A stretch of DNA of 64,000 nucleotides from Ruegeria marisrubri (GTDB lineage Bacteria > Pseudomonadota > Alphaproteobacteria > Rhodobacterales > Rhodobacteraceae), in NCBI RefSeq assembly GCF_001507595.1, contig NZ_LQBQ01000035.1, positions 1 through 64,000 on the forward strand, read 5' to 3'. Made by a program: the position numbers and the translations under genes. Positions 16,460 to 25,814 of the stretch are shown here, in pieces; the first letter of the stretch is position 1, and every line of letters begins with the position of its first letter. Under the pieces are notes generated by a model. That model had not been told where the DNA came from, made no database searches, and was given only the letters and a program-made list of their open reading frames with translations.

Positions 16460-16999
16460 ATGCACATGAGCGACACGCGAGAGATTCAGGCCGAACCGGC
16501 CGCCGTTTACGCCGCACTTCTGGACCCGGAGGTGCTCAGGATCTGCGTCAGCGGAGCTCAGGAAGTGACCGGCAACCCGACCGACGGCTACCAGGCCACG
16601 GTGGTGCAGAAGGTCGGCCCGGTGAAGGCGACGTTCAAGGGAACCGTGACCATGTCCGACATGGTCGAGAATGAACGCCTGACGATCGTGGGCGAAGGCA
16701 AGGGCGGCGCGGCCGGATTCGCCAAGGGCGGCGCCAGCGTGACGCTCTCACCCAGCGAAAACGGCGGCACGCTTCTGAGCTACGATGTCGACGCCAAGGT
16801 CGGCGGCAAGCTGGCACAGTTGGGCAGCCGCCTGATAGACGGCTTTGCCAAGAAGATGGCGGATCAGTTCTTTGCCAGTCTGCAAGAGCATCTGGAAGGC
16901 CCGGCCGAGGAAGAGCCCGAGGCCGAGGCCGCTGAATCGGATGAAGAGACTGCCGAAAAGAAAAAGGGCTGGCTGGGCCGCCTGACCGGCCGGGGCTGA
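16460..16999 (+). CDS. CoxG-like SRPBCC family protein
   Basis: A 179-residue protein of the CoxG/SRPBCC fold: residues 1-145 match the family associated with carbon monoxide dehydrogenase (VYAALLDPEVLRICVSGAQE, FKGTVTMSDM, DVDAKVGGKLAQLGSRLIDGFAKKMADQFF), followed by an acidic Glu/Ala-rich stretch and a basic end. In CODH clusters CoxG helps recruit the enzyme to the membrane, but no coxLMS is near, so here it is a stand-alone lipid- or membrane-binding-like protein. The ATG at 16460 follows GAGAAGGAGG. An upstream in-frame extension to 16319 is rejected. Confidence 0.8.
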   Translation: MHMSDTREIQAEPAAVYAALLDPEVLRICVSGAQEVTGNPTDGYQATVVQKVGPVKATFKGTVTMSDMVENERLTIVGEGKGGAAGFAKGGASVTLSPSENGGTLLSYDVDAKVGGKLAQLGSRLIDGFAKKMADQFFASLQEHLEGPAEEEPEAEAAESDEETAEKKKGWLGRLTGRG

Positions 17000-17012
17000 A
17001 TTTTTCGCATTT

Positions 17013-17028
17013 GCACAGGCTCCTGTGC
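17013..17028. promoter_or_regulatory. Perfect dyad upstream of the ABC transporter operon
   Basis: GCACAGG (17013-17019) and CCTGTGC (17022-17028) form a perfect inverted repeat with a two-base centre, about 60 bases before the ABC ATPase start. It could be an operator for the exporter operon or an end signal for the CoxG-like gene; no T-run follows on the plus strand. Confidence 0.35.
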
Positions 17029-17090
17029 GCAATTGGCCTGTTCCGAAGTGAAGACGCGCGATAGGGTCTCCGCGAGAACGGGGAATTCGC

Positions 17091-18020
17091 ATGACGGCCA
17101 TCCTGTCCATCAAGGATCTGCGCAAATCCTATGCCGACGGTTTCGAGGCGCTCAAGGGCGTCTCGCTGGATATTCGCGAGGGCGAAATCCTCGCGCTGCT
17201 CGGCCCCAATGGTGCGGGCAAGACGACTCTGATCTCGACGATCTGCGGCATCACCACGCCGACCTCGGGCACCGTGACCGTCGGCGGCCATGACATCCAG
17301 TCCGAATACCGCGCCGCCCGGTCGATGATCGGTCTGGTGCCGCAGGAGATCGCACTGGAGCCATTTGAGAAGGTCTGGAACACGGTCCGGTTCTCGCGCG
17401 GGCTGTTCGGGCACCGCATGGACAATGCCAAGATCGAGCAGATCCTGCGCAAGCTGTCTCTGTGGGACAAGCGCAAGAACGCGATCAAGGAGTTGTCCGG
17501 GGGCATGAAGCGCCGGGTGCTGATCGCCAAGGCGCTGGCGCACGAGCCCCGCATCCTGTTTCTCGACGAGCCGACGGCCGGGGTGGATGTCGAGCTGCGC
17601 AAGGACATGTGGGAAATCGTGGAGGAACTGAAACAGAGCGGCGTGACCATCATCCTGACCACCCATTACATCGAAGAGGCCGAGGCCATCGCCGACCGCG
17701 TGGGTGTCATCAACAAGGGCGAATTGCTGCTGGTGCAGGACAAGGACAGGCTGATGGCGCAGATGGGCCAAAAGCAGATCGAGGTCATGCTGACCAAGCC
17801 GGTCACCGCTATTCCCAAGAGCCTGTCACAGCACAATCTCGAACTCGGCGAGGGTGGCGAGTCGCTTGTCTATACCTATGACACCCAGGCCGAGCGGACC
17901 GGGATCACCAAGCTGCTCAACGATGTGGCCGAGGCCGGGCTGGTGCTGCGGGACGTGCGGACGCGGCAATCGAGCCTCGAAGAGATTTTCGTGACCCTCG
18001 TTTCCGGAGACGCCACGTGA
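17091..18020 (+). CDS. ABC-2 type exporter ATP-binding protein
   Basis: The 309-residue ATPase has the Walker A motif GPNGAGKT at residues 38-45 (Lys44 contacts ATP), the signature LSGGMKRR, the Walker B ILFLDEP and the [14 protein letters not shown] switch region, then about 80 residues of regulatory tail. It belongs to the DrrA/NodI/CcmA-like group that drives two-component exporters. It overlaps the permease gene by four bases, so both subunits are made together. In roseobacters such pairs are annotated as multidrug or daunorubicin-type exporters; the substrate is unknown. Confidence 0.9.
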   Translation: MTAILSIKDLRKSYADGFEALKGVSLDIREGEILALLGPNGAGKTTLISTICGITTPTSGTVTVGGHDIQSEYRAARSMIGLVPQEIALEPFEKVWNTVRFSRGLFGHRMDNAKIEQILRKLSLWDKRKNAIKELSGGMKRRVLIAKALAHEPRILFLDEPTAGVDVELRKDMWEIVEELKQSGVTIILTTHYIEEAEAIADRVGVINKGELLLVQDKDRLMAQMGQKQIEVMLTKPVTAIPKSLSQHNLELGEGGESLVYTYDTQAERTGITKLLNDVAEAGLVLRDVRTRQSSLEEIFVTLVSGDAT

Positions 18021-18778
18021 ACTGGACCGCCATCGCCGCCATCTACCGTTTCGAAATGGCCCGCTTCTTCCGCACGCTGGCGCAGAGCTTCCTGTCGCCG
18101 GTCCTGTCCACATCGCTTTATTTCGTGGTGTTCGGAACCGCCATCGGCAGCCGGATCCAGGAGATCGAGGGCGTCTCTTACGGCGCGTTCATCGTGCCCG
18201 GTCTCATCATGCTGTCGGTGGTGATGCTGTCGATCTCGAACGCATCCTTCGGCATCTATTTTCCGAAATTCCTCGGCACGATCTACGAGCTGCTCTCGGC
18301 GCCGATCAACTTTTTCGAGATCGTGATCGGATATGTCGGGGCCGCCGCGACGAAAGCCTTGTTCGTCGGGCTGGTGATTCTGGGCACGGCGACCTTTTTC
18401 GTCGATATCCGCATCGAACACCCCTTCGCCATGGCGGCCTTTCTGATCCTGTCCTGCCTCAGCTTCTCGCTGCTGGGTTTCATCGTGGGCATCTGGGCCA
18501 GCAATTTCGAGCAGATGTCGCTGATTCCGCAGCTTGTGGTGACGCCGCTGATCTTTCTCGGCGGCACCTTTTATTCGGTGTCGATGCTGCTGCCGGTCTG
18601 GCAGACGATCACGCTGTTCAATCCTGTAGTCTACCTGATCTCGGGCTTCCGCTGGTCCTTTTACGGGCTGGCCGACGTTCCGATCGCCCTGAGCTTATTG
18701 GCGATCGCGGGCTTTACCGGCATCTGCCTTGCGGTCATCTGGTGGATCTTCAAGACCGGGTGGCGCATCCGCAGCTGA
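18017..18778 (+). CDS. ABC-2 type exporter permease
   Basis: A 253-residue membrane protein with six hydrophobic segments of the ABC-2 permease fold; [18 protein letters not shown] near the C terminus is a family feature. It starts with GTG at 18017, overlapping the ATPase stop, and is the obvious partner of that protein in a homodimeric exporter. The mRNA continues toward the peptidase gene after about 116 bases. Confidence 0.88.
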   Translation: MNWTAIAAIYRFEMARFFRTLAQSFLSPVLSTSLYFVVFGTAIGSRIQEIEGVSYGAFIVPGLIMLSVVMLSISNASFGIYFPKFLGTIYELLSAPINFFEIVIGYVGAAATKALFVGLVILGTATFFVDIRIEHPFAMAAFLILSCLSFSLLGFIVGIWASNFEQMSLIPQLVVTPLIFLGGTFYSVSMLLPVWQTITLFNPVVYLISGFRWSFYGLADVPIALSLLAIAGFTGICLAVIWWIFKTGWRIRS

Positions 18779-18894
18779 GGCCTTTCGCCGGGCGTGGTAT
18801 TTTTACCCGTCAACTGTCACAATCGGGTCCACGCGGCGTCTCAGTTGCGGTTGGCGTCTTGTTTACCGCAAGTCGGCACTCTACATCGGCACCC

Positions 18895-19692
18895 ATGAAA
18901 CTTCGCCTGCCTTTCCTGAAAAAGTCCCCTGTCGTGGCCGTGGTGCGTTTGTCCGGCACCATCGGTATGGTCGGACGTGCATCGCTGAACGACAACACCC
19001 TGGCGCCAGTTCTGGAAAAGGCGTTCCGCAAGGGCAAGCCCGCTGCCGTCGCGCTCGAGATCAACTCGCCGGGGGGCTCGCCGGTGCAAAGTTCGATGAT
19101 CGGCGGACGGATTCGCCGGCTGGCGGATGAACTGGACGTGCCGGTTTACGCTTTCGTCGAGGATGTGGCGGCGTCGGGCGGTTACTGGCTCGCGGCGGCC
19201 GCGGACGAGATCTGGGCCGACGACAGCTCTGTTCTCGGCTCGATCGGCGTGATCTCGGCCTCATTCGGGGCGCATGTCTTTCTGGCGCGGCAAGGTCTCG
19301 AGCGGCGTGTTCACACGGCTGGCAAGTCCAAGTCGATGCTCGATCCCTTTTCCCCTGAAAAGGAAGAGGACGTGGAGCGTCTCAAGGTCATTCTCGGCGG
19401 CATCCACGAGAGCTTCATCAACCACGTCAAGGCGCGGCGCGGGGAAAAACTGGACACCAGCGCAGACCTGTTCACTGGCGAAATCTGGCTGGCGGGCAAG
19501 GCAAAGGAGCTGGGGCTGATCGACGGTATCGGCCACCTGAAACCCAAGATGCAGGAACGTTTCGGCGACAAGGTCAAGTTCCGCCGCTACGGGGTGCGCC
19601 GGCCGTTCTGGACGCGGTTCGGAGCGCAATTGGCCCAGGACGCGCTTGCAGGCATAGAGGAGCGCGCGGCCTACGCGCGTTTCGGGCTCTGA
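18895..19692 (+). CDS. S49 family peptidase (SppA/SohB-like)
   Basis: A 265-residue serine peptidase of the signal-peptide-peptidase type. ALEINSPGGSPVQSS and VEDVAASGGYWLAAAAD are family motifs: Ser94 is the likely nucleophile, and Lys146 in the TAGKSKSMLDPF region the general base (spacing fits SppA/SohB). It begins with a basic segment and lacks a strong membrane anchor, so it resembles the short single-domain form. It degrades cleaved signal peptides or small membrane peptides. I start at the ATG at 18895, since the earlier in-frame codon lies inside the permease gene. One base separates its stop from a 56-residue gene. Confidence 0.87.
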   Translation: MKLRLPFLKKSPVVAVVRLSGTIGMVGRASLNDNTLAPVLEKAFRKGKPAAVALEINSPGGSPVQSSMIGGRIRRLADELDVPVYAFVEDVAASGGYWLAAAADEIWADDSSVLGSIGVISASFGAHVFLARQGLERRVHTAGKSKSMLDPFSPEKEEDVERLKVILGGIHESFINHVKARRGEKLDTSADLFTGEIWLAGKAKELGLIDGIGHLKPKMQERFGDKVKFRRYGVRRPFWTRFGAQLAQDALAGIEERAAYARFGL

Positions 19693-19693
19693 C

Positions 19694-19864
19694 GTGATCA
19701 TTAAGGCAGTCACATTTTTCCTGATCGGAATGGCAGTGTTGGCGATGTTCGGCAAGCTGCGCTTTCCGGGTCAGCGGCGGCTGGAGTCGGCGAAATGCCC
19801 GCGTTGCGGTCGTTTCAAGATCGGCAAGGGACCATGCCCCTGCGAGAAGGGGGGGCGCGGATGA
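19694..19864 (+). CDS. 56-residue membrane microprotein with four-Cys zinc-ribbon-like tail
   Basis: A small gene too short for routine calling. From a GTG at 19694 it encodes 56 residues: one membrane helix (about residues 5-20, VTFFLIGMAVLAMFG), a basic linker, and a C-terminal CPRCG...CPC arrangement (Cys35, Cys38, Cys48, Cys50) that could bind zinc. Its start lies one base after the S49 peptidase stop and its stop overlaps the antiporter start (ATGA), so all three genes are translationally chained. That tight packing and the Cys pattern argue it is real. Function unknown; a peptidase or antiporter accessory role is speculation. Confidence 0.7.
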   Translation: MIIKAVTFFLIGMAVLAMFGKLRFPGQRRLESAKCPRCGRFKIGKGPCPCEKGGRG

Positions 19865-20832
19865 TGGCTTGGCTGCTTTCCGGTCTGGGGCTGATGATCC
19901 TGCTTTTGGCGGGGGACGCGTTGGTGCGTGGCGCGGTGAATCTCAGCCTGCGACTCGGGGTGCCGGCCCTGATCGTCAGCCTGACCATCGTGGCCTTCGG
20001 AACCTCGGCGCCGGAACTTCTGATATCCATCAAGGCGGTGCTTCAAGACTCCCCCGGCATCGCGCTGGGCAACGTCGTCGGATCGAACACGGCCAACATC
20101 CTTCTGGTTCTGGGCGTGCCCGCGATGCTGGCGACCCTTCACACCAGCGAATGCAGCTCGCGCCGCAACTATGTTTTCATGCTGATCGCCTCGGTGCTGT
20201 TCATCGCCTTGGCGTTTTGCGGGGTGTTCACGGCCGTCAGCGGGCTGATCCTGCTATCTGCTCTGGCGCTGGTGCTGCTGAATGCCTTCCGCCAGGCAAA
20301 TGACCACCGCAAGGCCAACGGTTCGCCATGTGCGGGGGGCGATGATCTGGACATGTTGGACGCGCTGGAAGAGGCCGACCCCGACATGCCCTACTGGAAG
20401 ATCGGCATCTATCTTGTCCTGGGCCTGGTCGGGCTGCCGATGGGAGCAAGCCTGCTGGTCGACAACGCCTCGATCATCGCACGGACCTACGGGGTGAGCG
20501 AGACGGTGATCGGCCTGACGCTGGTTGCCGTGGGCACGTCGCTGCCCGAATTGGCCACCACCGTCATGGCCGCCCTCAGACGGCAGGCCGACGTGGCGCT
20601 GGGCAATGTCATCGGGTCGAACATGTTCAACCTGCTGGCCATCATCGGCGTCGCCACGCTGTTCGGGCGGATCGAGGTCGCCCCCGAGTTTCTCGATTTC
20701 GACCTGTGGGTGATGCTGGCGGCTTCGCTGCTGCTGATTCCCTTCGTGTTCTTCAAGCAGGACATCAACCGCCTGTGGGGGGTTGCCTTGACCGTGCTCT
20801 ACGGCATCTATGTGATTGTCGTGCTGACCTGA
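19861..20832 (+). CDS. Calcium/sodium antiporter (CaCA family)
   Basis: A 323-residue inner-membrane exchanger with two inverted alpha-repeats. Repeat 1 has TIVAFGTSAPELL and GNVVGSNTANILLVLG; repeat 2 has TLVAVGTSLPELATT and GNVIGSNMFNLLAIIG. The paired Glu residues in the PEL motifs bind the cations. It probably exchanges Na+ (or K+) for Ca2+. A loop of about 35 acidic residues between repeats is cytoplasmic. The ATG at 19861 is coupled to the microprotein upstream; a second ATG follows at 19864. Confidence 0.92.
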   Translation: MMAWLLSGLGLMILLLAGDALVRGAVNLSLRLGVPALIVSLTIVAFGTSAPELLISIKAVLQDSPGIALGNVVGSNTANILLVLGVPAMLATLHTSECSSRRNYVFMLIASVLFIALAFCGVFTAVSGLILLSALALVLLNAFRQANDHRKANGSPCAGGDDLDMLDALEEADPDMPYWKIGIYLVLGLVGLPMGASLLVDNASIIARTYGVSETVIGLTLVAVGTSLPELATTVMAALRRQADVALGNVIGSNMFNLLAIIGVATLFGRIEVAPEFLDFDLWVMLAASLLLIPFVFFKQDINRLWGVALTVLYGIYVIVVLT

Positions 20833-20855
20833 CGCCTCTGCCCGAGGAGACCTGA

Positions 20856-21635
20856 ATGACCCGAGCTCTCGTGACCGGTGCCGGTATCCGGCTGGGCCGC
20901 GCCATGGCCCTCTATCTTGCCGACCGCGGATATGACGTGGTGGTTCACTTCGCCACTTCGGAACAAGCCGCCCAGGAAACCGCCGAGGCCATCCGTGGCA
21001 AGGGGCGCAATGCGATCGCTTTGCAGGCGGATCTGCTGGATGAGGAGCAGACGCAGGGCCTGCTGGCCCGGGCGGCCGAGGCGCTGGGCGGGCCGATCAC
21101 CTGCCTGATCAACAACGCCTCGATCTTTGAATACGACAACATCCGCACGGCGACGCGGCAGAGCTGGGACAGGCATATGGACAGCAACCTGCGCGCGCCC
21201 TTCGTGCTGACGCAGGCGATGGCCGGGCAGGGGCTGCGGCCGGACATGAACGAGAACGCAGAGCCGGTCGCCACCGGTCTGATCGTCAACATGGTGGACA
21301 TGCGCGTACGCAAGCTGACGCCCGAGTTCATGTCCTACACGATCGCCAAGATGGGGCTCTGGACCCTGACCCGCACCAGCGCGCAGGCGCTTGCTCCGGC
21401 GATACGGGTCAATGCCATCGGGCCGGGCCCGACCTTGCAGGGATACCGCCAGAGCGAATCGCATTTCGCCGCGCAACGCGCGAGCACCATCCTCGAACGG
21501 GGCGCGGACCCGTCGGACATCACCGCTGCCCTGGGCTATTTCCTCGATGCGCATACCGTCACGGGGCAGATGCTGTGCGTGGATGGAGGCCAGCACCTGG
21601 GATGGCGTACACCTGATGTTCTGGGCGTAGAATAA
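20856..21635 (+). CDS. Short-chain dehydrogenase, pteridine-reductase/FolM-like
   Basis: A 259-residue SDR. The cofactor motif is TGAGIRLGRA, with basic residues placed as in pteridine reductases, and the active site has YTIAK (Tyr/Lys). Where classical SDRs have a catalytic Ser, this protein has VNMVDMR, that is Asp, which is the pattern of pteridine reductase PTR1 and FolM. NNAS and VNAIGPGPTLQG are also conserved. It may reduce dihydropterins or dihydrofolate with NADPH. Substrate assignment rests on the Asp-Tyr-Lys pattern and is moderate. The next gene is uvrC after a 289-base AT-rich gap. Confidence 0.78.
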   Translation: MTRALVTGAGIRLGRAMALYLADRGYDVVVHFATSEQAAQETAEAIRGKGRNAIALQADLLDEEQTQGLLARAAEALGGPITCLINNASIFEYDNIRTATRQSWDRHMDSNLRAPFVLTQAMAGQGLRPDMNENAEPVATGLIVNMVDMRVRKLTPEFMSYTIAKMGLWTLTRTSAQALAPAIRVNAIGPGPTLQGYRQSESHFAAQRASTILERGADPSDITAALGYFLDAHTVTGQMLCVDGGQHLGWRTPDVLGVE

Positions 21636-21924
21636 GGATTTTCGGTGCAAGTTTTGCACCGCTCTCGTTTCCGTTACAGAAGCGTTACAAAAATGCCTTT
21701 TATTTCATGGGCTTGTCAGGTGTGCGAAAAATATGACGAAAAAACAATAGGTTGCAATAGTGCACATTTTTTGTGCAGATCAAGGAATGCCCAGCGAAAC
21801 AAGGGAAATTCCGGGCGGTCAGAAAGTTATCGTCATAGTTATCCACAGAAGCCGTGGATTTGTTCCATCTTGATCTTGTCGCCGTAAGATTGCAGCCACC
21901 CGCAGGGAATCATATTTCAGGGCG
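21636..21924. promoter_or_regulatory. AT-rich intergenic region with two TGCAC dyads and a perfect DnaA box upstream of uvrC
   Basis: Just after the SDR stop, GGTGCAA (21644-21650) and TTGCACC (21654-21660) form a perfect hairpin. Further on, TGCACA (21761-21766) and TGTGCA (21772-21777) form a second dyad around five Ts. TTATCCACA at 21839-21847 is a perfect DnaA-box consensus, with a near match TTATCGTCA ten bases earlier. The stretch is clearly richer in A/T than its neighbours. It presumably holds the uvrC promoter, and the DnaA box may be a regulatory site. No gene is supported. Confidence 0.5.
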
Positions 21925-23799
21925 ATGACGCATCAAAGCAATTCCACGTCAGGCACCAGAGTGACGGGCTATGCCTGCATCCGACAGTATCTCAAGACGC
22001 TGGACGGCTCGCCGGGCGTTTACCGCATGCTCGATGCGGAAAGCCGTGTGCTTTATGTCGGAAAGGCGAGGAACCTCAGGGCGCGGGTGTCCAACTATAC
22101 GCGGCCCGGCCATTCCGCGCGGATCGAACGGATGATCCGCGAAACCGCCTCGATGATGTTTCTGACCACCCGGACCGAAACCGAGGCGCTGCTGCTGGAA
22201 CAGAACCTCATCAAGCAGCTCAAGCCCAAGTACAACGTCCTGCTGCGTGACGACAAAAGCTTTCCCAACATACTCGTCGCCAAGGATCACCCTTTTCCGC
22301 AGATCAAGAAACACCGCGGCGCCAAAAAGGAAAAGGGCGCCTATTTCGGCCCCTTCGCCAGCGCGGGCGCGGTCAATCGGACGCTGAACCAGCTGCAAAA
22401 GGCGTTTCTGCTACGCAACTGCTCGGATTCGATGTTCGACAGCCGTACCCGGCCCTGCCTGCTCTATCAGATCAAGCGCTGTTCGGGACCGTGCGTGGGC
22501 ATGATTTCGCAGGCCGACTATGCCGAAAGTGTGCGCGACGCCGAGCGGTTCCTGTCCGGACGCTCGACCCGAATCCAGGAGGAGCTGGCCGCGCAGATGC
22601 AAGAGGCCTCGGACGCGATGGAGTTCGAGCGCGCCGCCGCCCTGCGTGACCGGATCCGCGCCCTGACGCAGGTGCAGACGGCGCAGGGCATCAACCCGCG
22701 CGGCGTGACCGAGGCGGATGTGATCGGCCTGCACATGGATAGCGGGCAGGCCTGCGTGCAGGTATTCTTCATCCGTGCCAACCAGAACTGGGGCAATCGC
22801 GACTTCTATCCGAGGGTCGGCCCCGACGTGTCCCCGGCCGAGGCGATGGAGGCCTTTCTGGGCCAGTTCTACGACAGCAAGGATCCTCCGCGCCAACTGA
22901 TCCTCTCGGACGGGATCGAAAACGCGGACCTGATGCAGCAGGCCCTGTCGGAAAAGGCGGGCCGCAAGGTCGAGATCGTGGTGCCGCAGCGGGGCGAAAA
23001 GCTCGAGCTGGTCTCGGGCGCACTGCGCAACGCGCGCGAGGCGCTGGCCCGCCGCATGTCGGAAAGCGCGACACAGGCCAAGCTGCTGCGCGGCCTGGCC
23101 GAGGCCTTCGATCTGGACGCGCCGCCGCAAAGGATCGAGGTCTACGACAACTCGCACATCCAAGGCACCAACGCGGTGGGCGCGATGATCGTGGCCGGGC
23201 CCGAGGGGTTCATGAAGAACGCCTATCGCAAGTTCAACATCCGCGGCGACGACCTGACGCCGGGCGATGATTTCGGCATGATGAAAGAGGTGCTGACCCG
23301 CCGCTTCACCCGCCTGCTGAAAGAGGATCCCGACCGCGACAAGGGGCTTTGGCCCGACCTGCTGCTGATCGACGGAGGCGCGGGGCAGGTCAGCGCGGTG
23401 CATGAGATCATGCAGGCGCACGGGGTCGAGGATATCCCCATGGTCGGCGTCGCCAAGGGCGTCGATCGCGATCACGGCAAGGAAGAGTTCCACCGCATCG
23501 GCCAGCGCCCCTTTGCCCTCAAGCGCAACGACCCGGTGCTGTATTTCATTCAGCGCCTGCGGGATGAGGCGCACCGCTTTGCCATCGGCACCCACCGCGC
23601 CAAGCGGGCCAAGGCGGTGGGGGCAACGCCGCTCGATGAAATTCCCGGCGTGGGCGCGGCCCGCAAACGTGCCCTGCTGGCGCATTTCGGCAGCGCCAAG
23701 GCGGTCAGCCGCGCCAATCTGGCGGATCTGAAGGCGGTGGACGGAATCTCGGCCGGTCTGGCGCAGAAGGTCTATGATTTCTTTCACGACAAGGGCTGA
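21925..23799 (+). CDS. uvrC: Excinuclease ABC subunit C
   Basis: The 624-residue nuclease makes both incisions around DNA lesions in nucleotide excision repair. Domains in order: GIY-YIG nuclease (about 20-100, [23 protein letters not shown]), the Cys-rich linker ([14 protein letters not shown]), a UVR motif (about 210-245) for UvrB contact, the RNase H-like nuclease (about 370-530, [16 protein letters not shown] and [14 protein letters not shown]), and two helix-hairpin-helix motifs at the end ([20 protein letters not shown]). Length is normal. The ATG at 21925 fits. Its 3' end overlaps the convergent DMT gene by 16 bases. Confidence 0.97.
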   Translation: MTHQSNSTSGTRVTGYACIRQYLKTLDGSPGVYRMLDAESRVLYVGKARNLRARVSNYTRPGHSARIERMIRETASMMFLTTRTETEALLLEQNLIKQLKPKYNVLLRDDKSFPNILVAKDHPFPQIKKHRGAKKEKGAYFGPFASAGAVNRTLNQLQKAFLLRNCSDSMFDSRTRPCLLYQIKRCSGPCVGMISQADYAESVRDAERFLSGRSTRIQEELAAQMQEASDAMEFERAAALRDRIRALTQVQTAQGINPRGVTEADVIGLHMDSGQACVQVFFIRANQNWGNRDFYPRVGPDVSPAEAMEAFLGQFYDSKDPPRQLILSDGIENADLMQQALSEKAGRKVEIVVPQRGEKLELVSGALRNAREALARRMSESATQAKLLRGLAEAFDLDAPPQRIEVYDNSHIQGTNAVGAMIVAGPEGFMKNAYRKFNIRGDDLTPGDDFGMMKEVLTRRFTRLLKEDPDRDKGLWPDLLLIDGGAGQVSAVHEIMQAHGVEDIPMVGVAKGVDRDHGKEEFHRIGQRPFALKRNDPVLYFIQRLRDEAHRFAIGTHRAKRAKAVGATPLDEIPGVGAARKRALLAHFGSAKAVSRANLADLKAVDGISAGLAQKVYDFFHDKG

Positions 23800-24686
23800 G
23801 GGCGCTGGCGCCCGCGCCACAGGATGTAAAACCCTGAAGCGACGATGAGGGCGCAACCCAGCAGCATGGCCTGATCCGGGCGTTCGCCGAACATCAGCAT
23901 CCCAAGGCCGACCCCGAACAACAGGCGGGTATAGCGAAACGGGGTCACAGCGGAAACCTCGCCGGTCCGCATGGCCTTCATCAGCGAGGAATAGGCCAGT
24001 GCCCCCATGACCACCGCCCCAGACAGGTGCAGGGCGCCGGTGCCGGTCAGCGGCGCCACAGGTGCGCCTTCCCAATATCGGAAGAGCAAACCGGCCGCGA
24101 TGATGGCCAGGAAACCATGAAACCCCAGCGCCGCCGTTCCCAATGTCGCCGGCGCGGCGCGGCTGGCCAGATCGCGACCGGCAAAGCCCAGCATCCCCAG
24201 AACCGCAAGAATTGACAGGGCCGAGAAACTGTCGCCCGTGGGCCGGATTATGATCACCACACCGATCATGCCGACCACGATGGCGCCCCATCGCCGCCAC
24301 CCGACGGTTTCACCAAAGAACACGGCGGCACCCGCAACGACCACCAGTGGTGTCGCCTGCAGAATGACCGTTGCAGAGGACAATGGCGTAAACGCGATGG
24401 CCAAAACGTAGAACAGCCGCCCGAAAACCTCGAACAGCACGCGGACTTTCATGGGGTTAGAGAACACGTCGCGGTGCAGCAGCGGAACACCCTGAAACAG
24501 GGCGGCGCAGCAGAAAACCACAGCGCCCCCGGCACCAAACAGAACCAGAACCTGCCAGATCGGCATCAGGCCCGACGCACTCTTCAACAAGGCATCTTCC
24601 AGGGCAAATCCGGCCATCGCCGCGACCATCCACGCGCTGCCGATCAGGCTGGAACGTGCATCTGTTCGAATGTGTGTCGTAAGCAT
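23784..24686 (-). CDS. EamA/DMT-superfamily transporter
   Basis: A 300-residue membrane protein with ten predicted helices in two EamA repeats (first repeat about 20-150, second about 165-290). [18 protein letters not shown] is typical of the family's fourth to fifth helix region. The start at 24686 gives a short cytoplasmic N terminus before helix 1. It is unrelated in detail to the DMT gene at 15.3-16.3 kb. Substrate unknown. It is convergent with uvrC and divergent from pgsA, with about 206 bases of shared upstream region. Confidence 0.82.
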   Translation of the reverse strand: MLTTHIRTDARSSLIGSAWMVAAMAGFALEDALLKSASGLMPIWQVLVLFGAGGAVVFCCAALFQGVPLLHRDVFSNPMKVRVLFEVFGRLFYVLAIAFTPLSSATVILQATPLVVVAGAAVFFGETVGWRRWGAIVVGMIGVVIIIRPTGDSFSALSILAVLGMLGFAGRDLASRAAPATLGTAALGFHGFLAIIAAGLLFRYWEGAPVAPLTGTGALHLSGAVVMGALAYSSLMKAMRTGEVSAVTPFRYTRLLFGVGLGMLMFGERPDQAMLLGCALIVASGFYILWRGRQRPQPLS

Positions 24687-24892
24687 GCGATCCGTTGCCC
24701 CGGTCTGGAACCCGGGCAGGCCGCCGGGAATCATCCCGCAAACTGAAGGCAATTCGCTCCGGTGCCAAGTTGAAACCGGGTCGGATTCCGCGATTGCCGA
24801 GATAGGTCCCGGAGCAGGCTGGCAGCTGTCGTCGGCCAGTTTTTTGCCGTCTCGTCTTTTCTGTCCGGAACCGGCGATGTAGGGTCCGCTTC

Positions 24893-25561
24893 ATGAAGTG
24901 GAACCTGCCCAATATCCTGACCTTGCTGCGGCTTTTGGCGGCTCCGGGGTTGGCTATCATGTTTCTGTATTTCAACAGGCTCTACGCCGATTGGTTGGCG
25001 CTGCTGCTGTTCGTTTCGGCGGCGATCACAGATTGGTTCGACGGCTATCTTGCGCGCGCCTGGAAGCAGGAAACCAAGATGGGCGCGATGATGGACCCGA
25101 TCGCCGACAAGGCGATGGTGGTGATCGCGCTGATGATATTGGTCGGCTATTCGGGCCAGCAGTGGACGCCGTGGCTGGTCTTGCCGGCGACCGTGATCCT
25201 GTTTCGAGAGGTCTTTGTGTCGGGATTGCGCGAATATCTGGGCGATACCGCCGGTACGCTCAAGGTGACCAAGCTGGCCAAGTGGAAGACGACGACACAG
25301 ATGATCGCCATTGCGGTGCTGTTCTCTCAGGGCATCTTCGAGCATTATCTGGCGATGACGACGATGGGCATGGACCCCACGCTCATCGAGCAGATCATCA
25401 AGGGCCAGGTCGCGGATTCGCACGGCCTGCGCCTCAAGTTCGAGGCCACGATCTGGGCGGGGCGTGTCGGCTTGTGGCTTTTGTGGATCGCTGCGGGGCT
25501 GACATTGGTCACCGGTTTCGACTATCTACGCAAGGCCATGCCCCATCTGAAGGAGTCGTAA
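24893..25561 (+). CDS. pgsA: CDP-diacylglycerol-glycerol-3-phosphate 3-phosphatidyltransferase
   Basis: The 222-residue membrane enzyme makes phosphatidylglycerol phosphate, the first committed step to phosphatidylglycerol. The CDP-alcohol phosphotransferase motif is clear: DWFDGYLARAWKQETKMGAMMDPIADK (read as D-x2-DG-x2-AR with later D-x3-D). N-terminal MKWNLPNILTLLRLLAAP is typical of PgsA. Four to five hydrophobic helices are visible. It is followed after four bases by moaD, an arrangement common in alphaproteobacteria, so moaDE is probably co-transcribed with it. Confidence 0.93.
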   Translation: MKWNLPNILTLLRLLAAPGLAIMFLYFNRLYADWLALLLFVSAAITDWFDGYLARAWKQETKMGAMMDPIADKAMVVIALMILVGYSGQQWTPWLVLPATVILFREVFVSGLREYLGDTAGTLKVTKLAKWKTTTQMIAIAVLFSQGIFEHYLAMTTMGMDPTLIEQIIKGQVADSHGLRLKFEATIWAGRVGLWLLWIAAGLTLVTGFDYLRKAMPHLKES

Positions 25562-25564
25562 AGG

Positions 25565-25810
25565 ATGGATGTGCTTTATTTTGCGTGGGTCCGTGAGCGG
25601 ATCGGCCTGCCGAAAGAGCGGGTCGAAACCTCGGCTGCCACGGTCTCTGATCTTGTCGCGGAACTGCGCGCGCGCGAGCCGCGCTACGAGGCTGCCTTCG
25701 CTGACCTGTCGGCGCTGCGCGTCGCCTTGGATCAGGAACTTGCGGATTTCGACGCACCTCTGGCCGGGGTGCGGGAAGTTGCCTTTTTCCCGCCCATGAC
25801 CGGGGGCTGA
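25565..25810 (+). CDS. moaD: Molybdopterin synthase small subunit
   Basis: An 81-residue ubiquitin-like sulfur carrier. It begins with MDVLYFAWVRERIG and ends with PPMTGG; the C-terminal Gly-Gly is adenylated and converted to a thiocarboxylate that donates sulfur to precursor Z. It is the partner of MoaE, encoded four bases downstream. A ribosome binding site (AAGGA) overlaps the pgsA stop, which indicates coupling to the phospholipid gene upstream. Confidence 0.92.
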   Translation: MDVLYFAWVRERIGLPKERVETSAATVSDLVAELRAREPRYEAAFADLSALRVALDQELADFDAPLAGVREVAFFPPMTGG

Positions 25811-25814
25811 GCCC

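Noticed and set aside
21839-21847. DnaA box as sign of a replication origin
   Set aside because: Only one perfect box, no dnaA, rho, parAB or gidA nearby; hemE here is beside hemC, not in the origin-linked order.
22411-24300. 629-residue open frame on the minus strand opposite uvrC
   Set aside because: It is antisense to uvrC, which matches the family from end to end; long shadow frames are common at this GC content.
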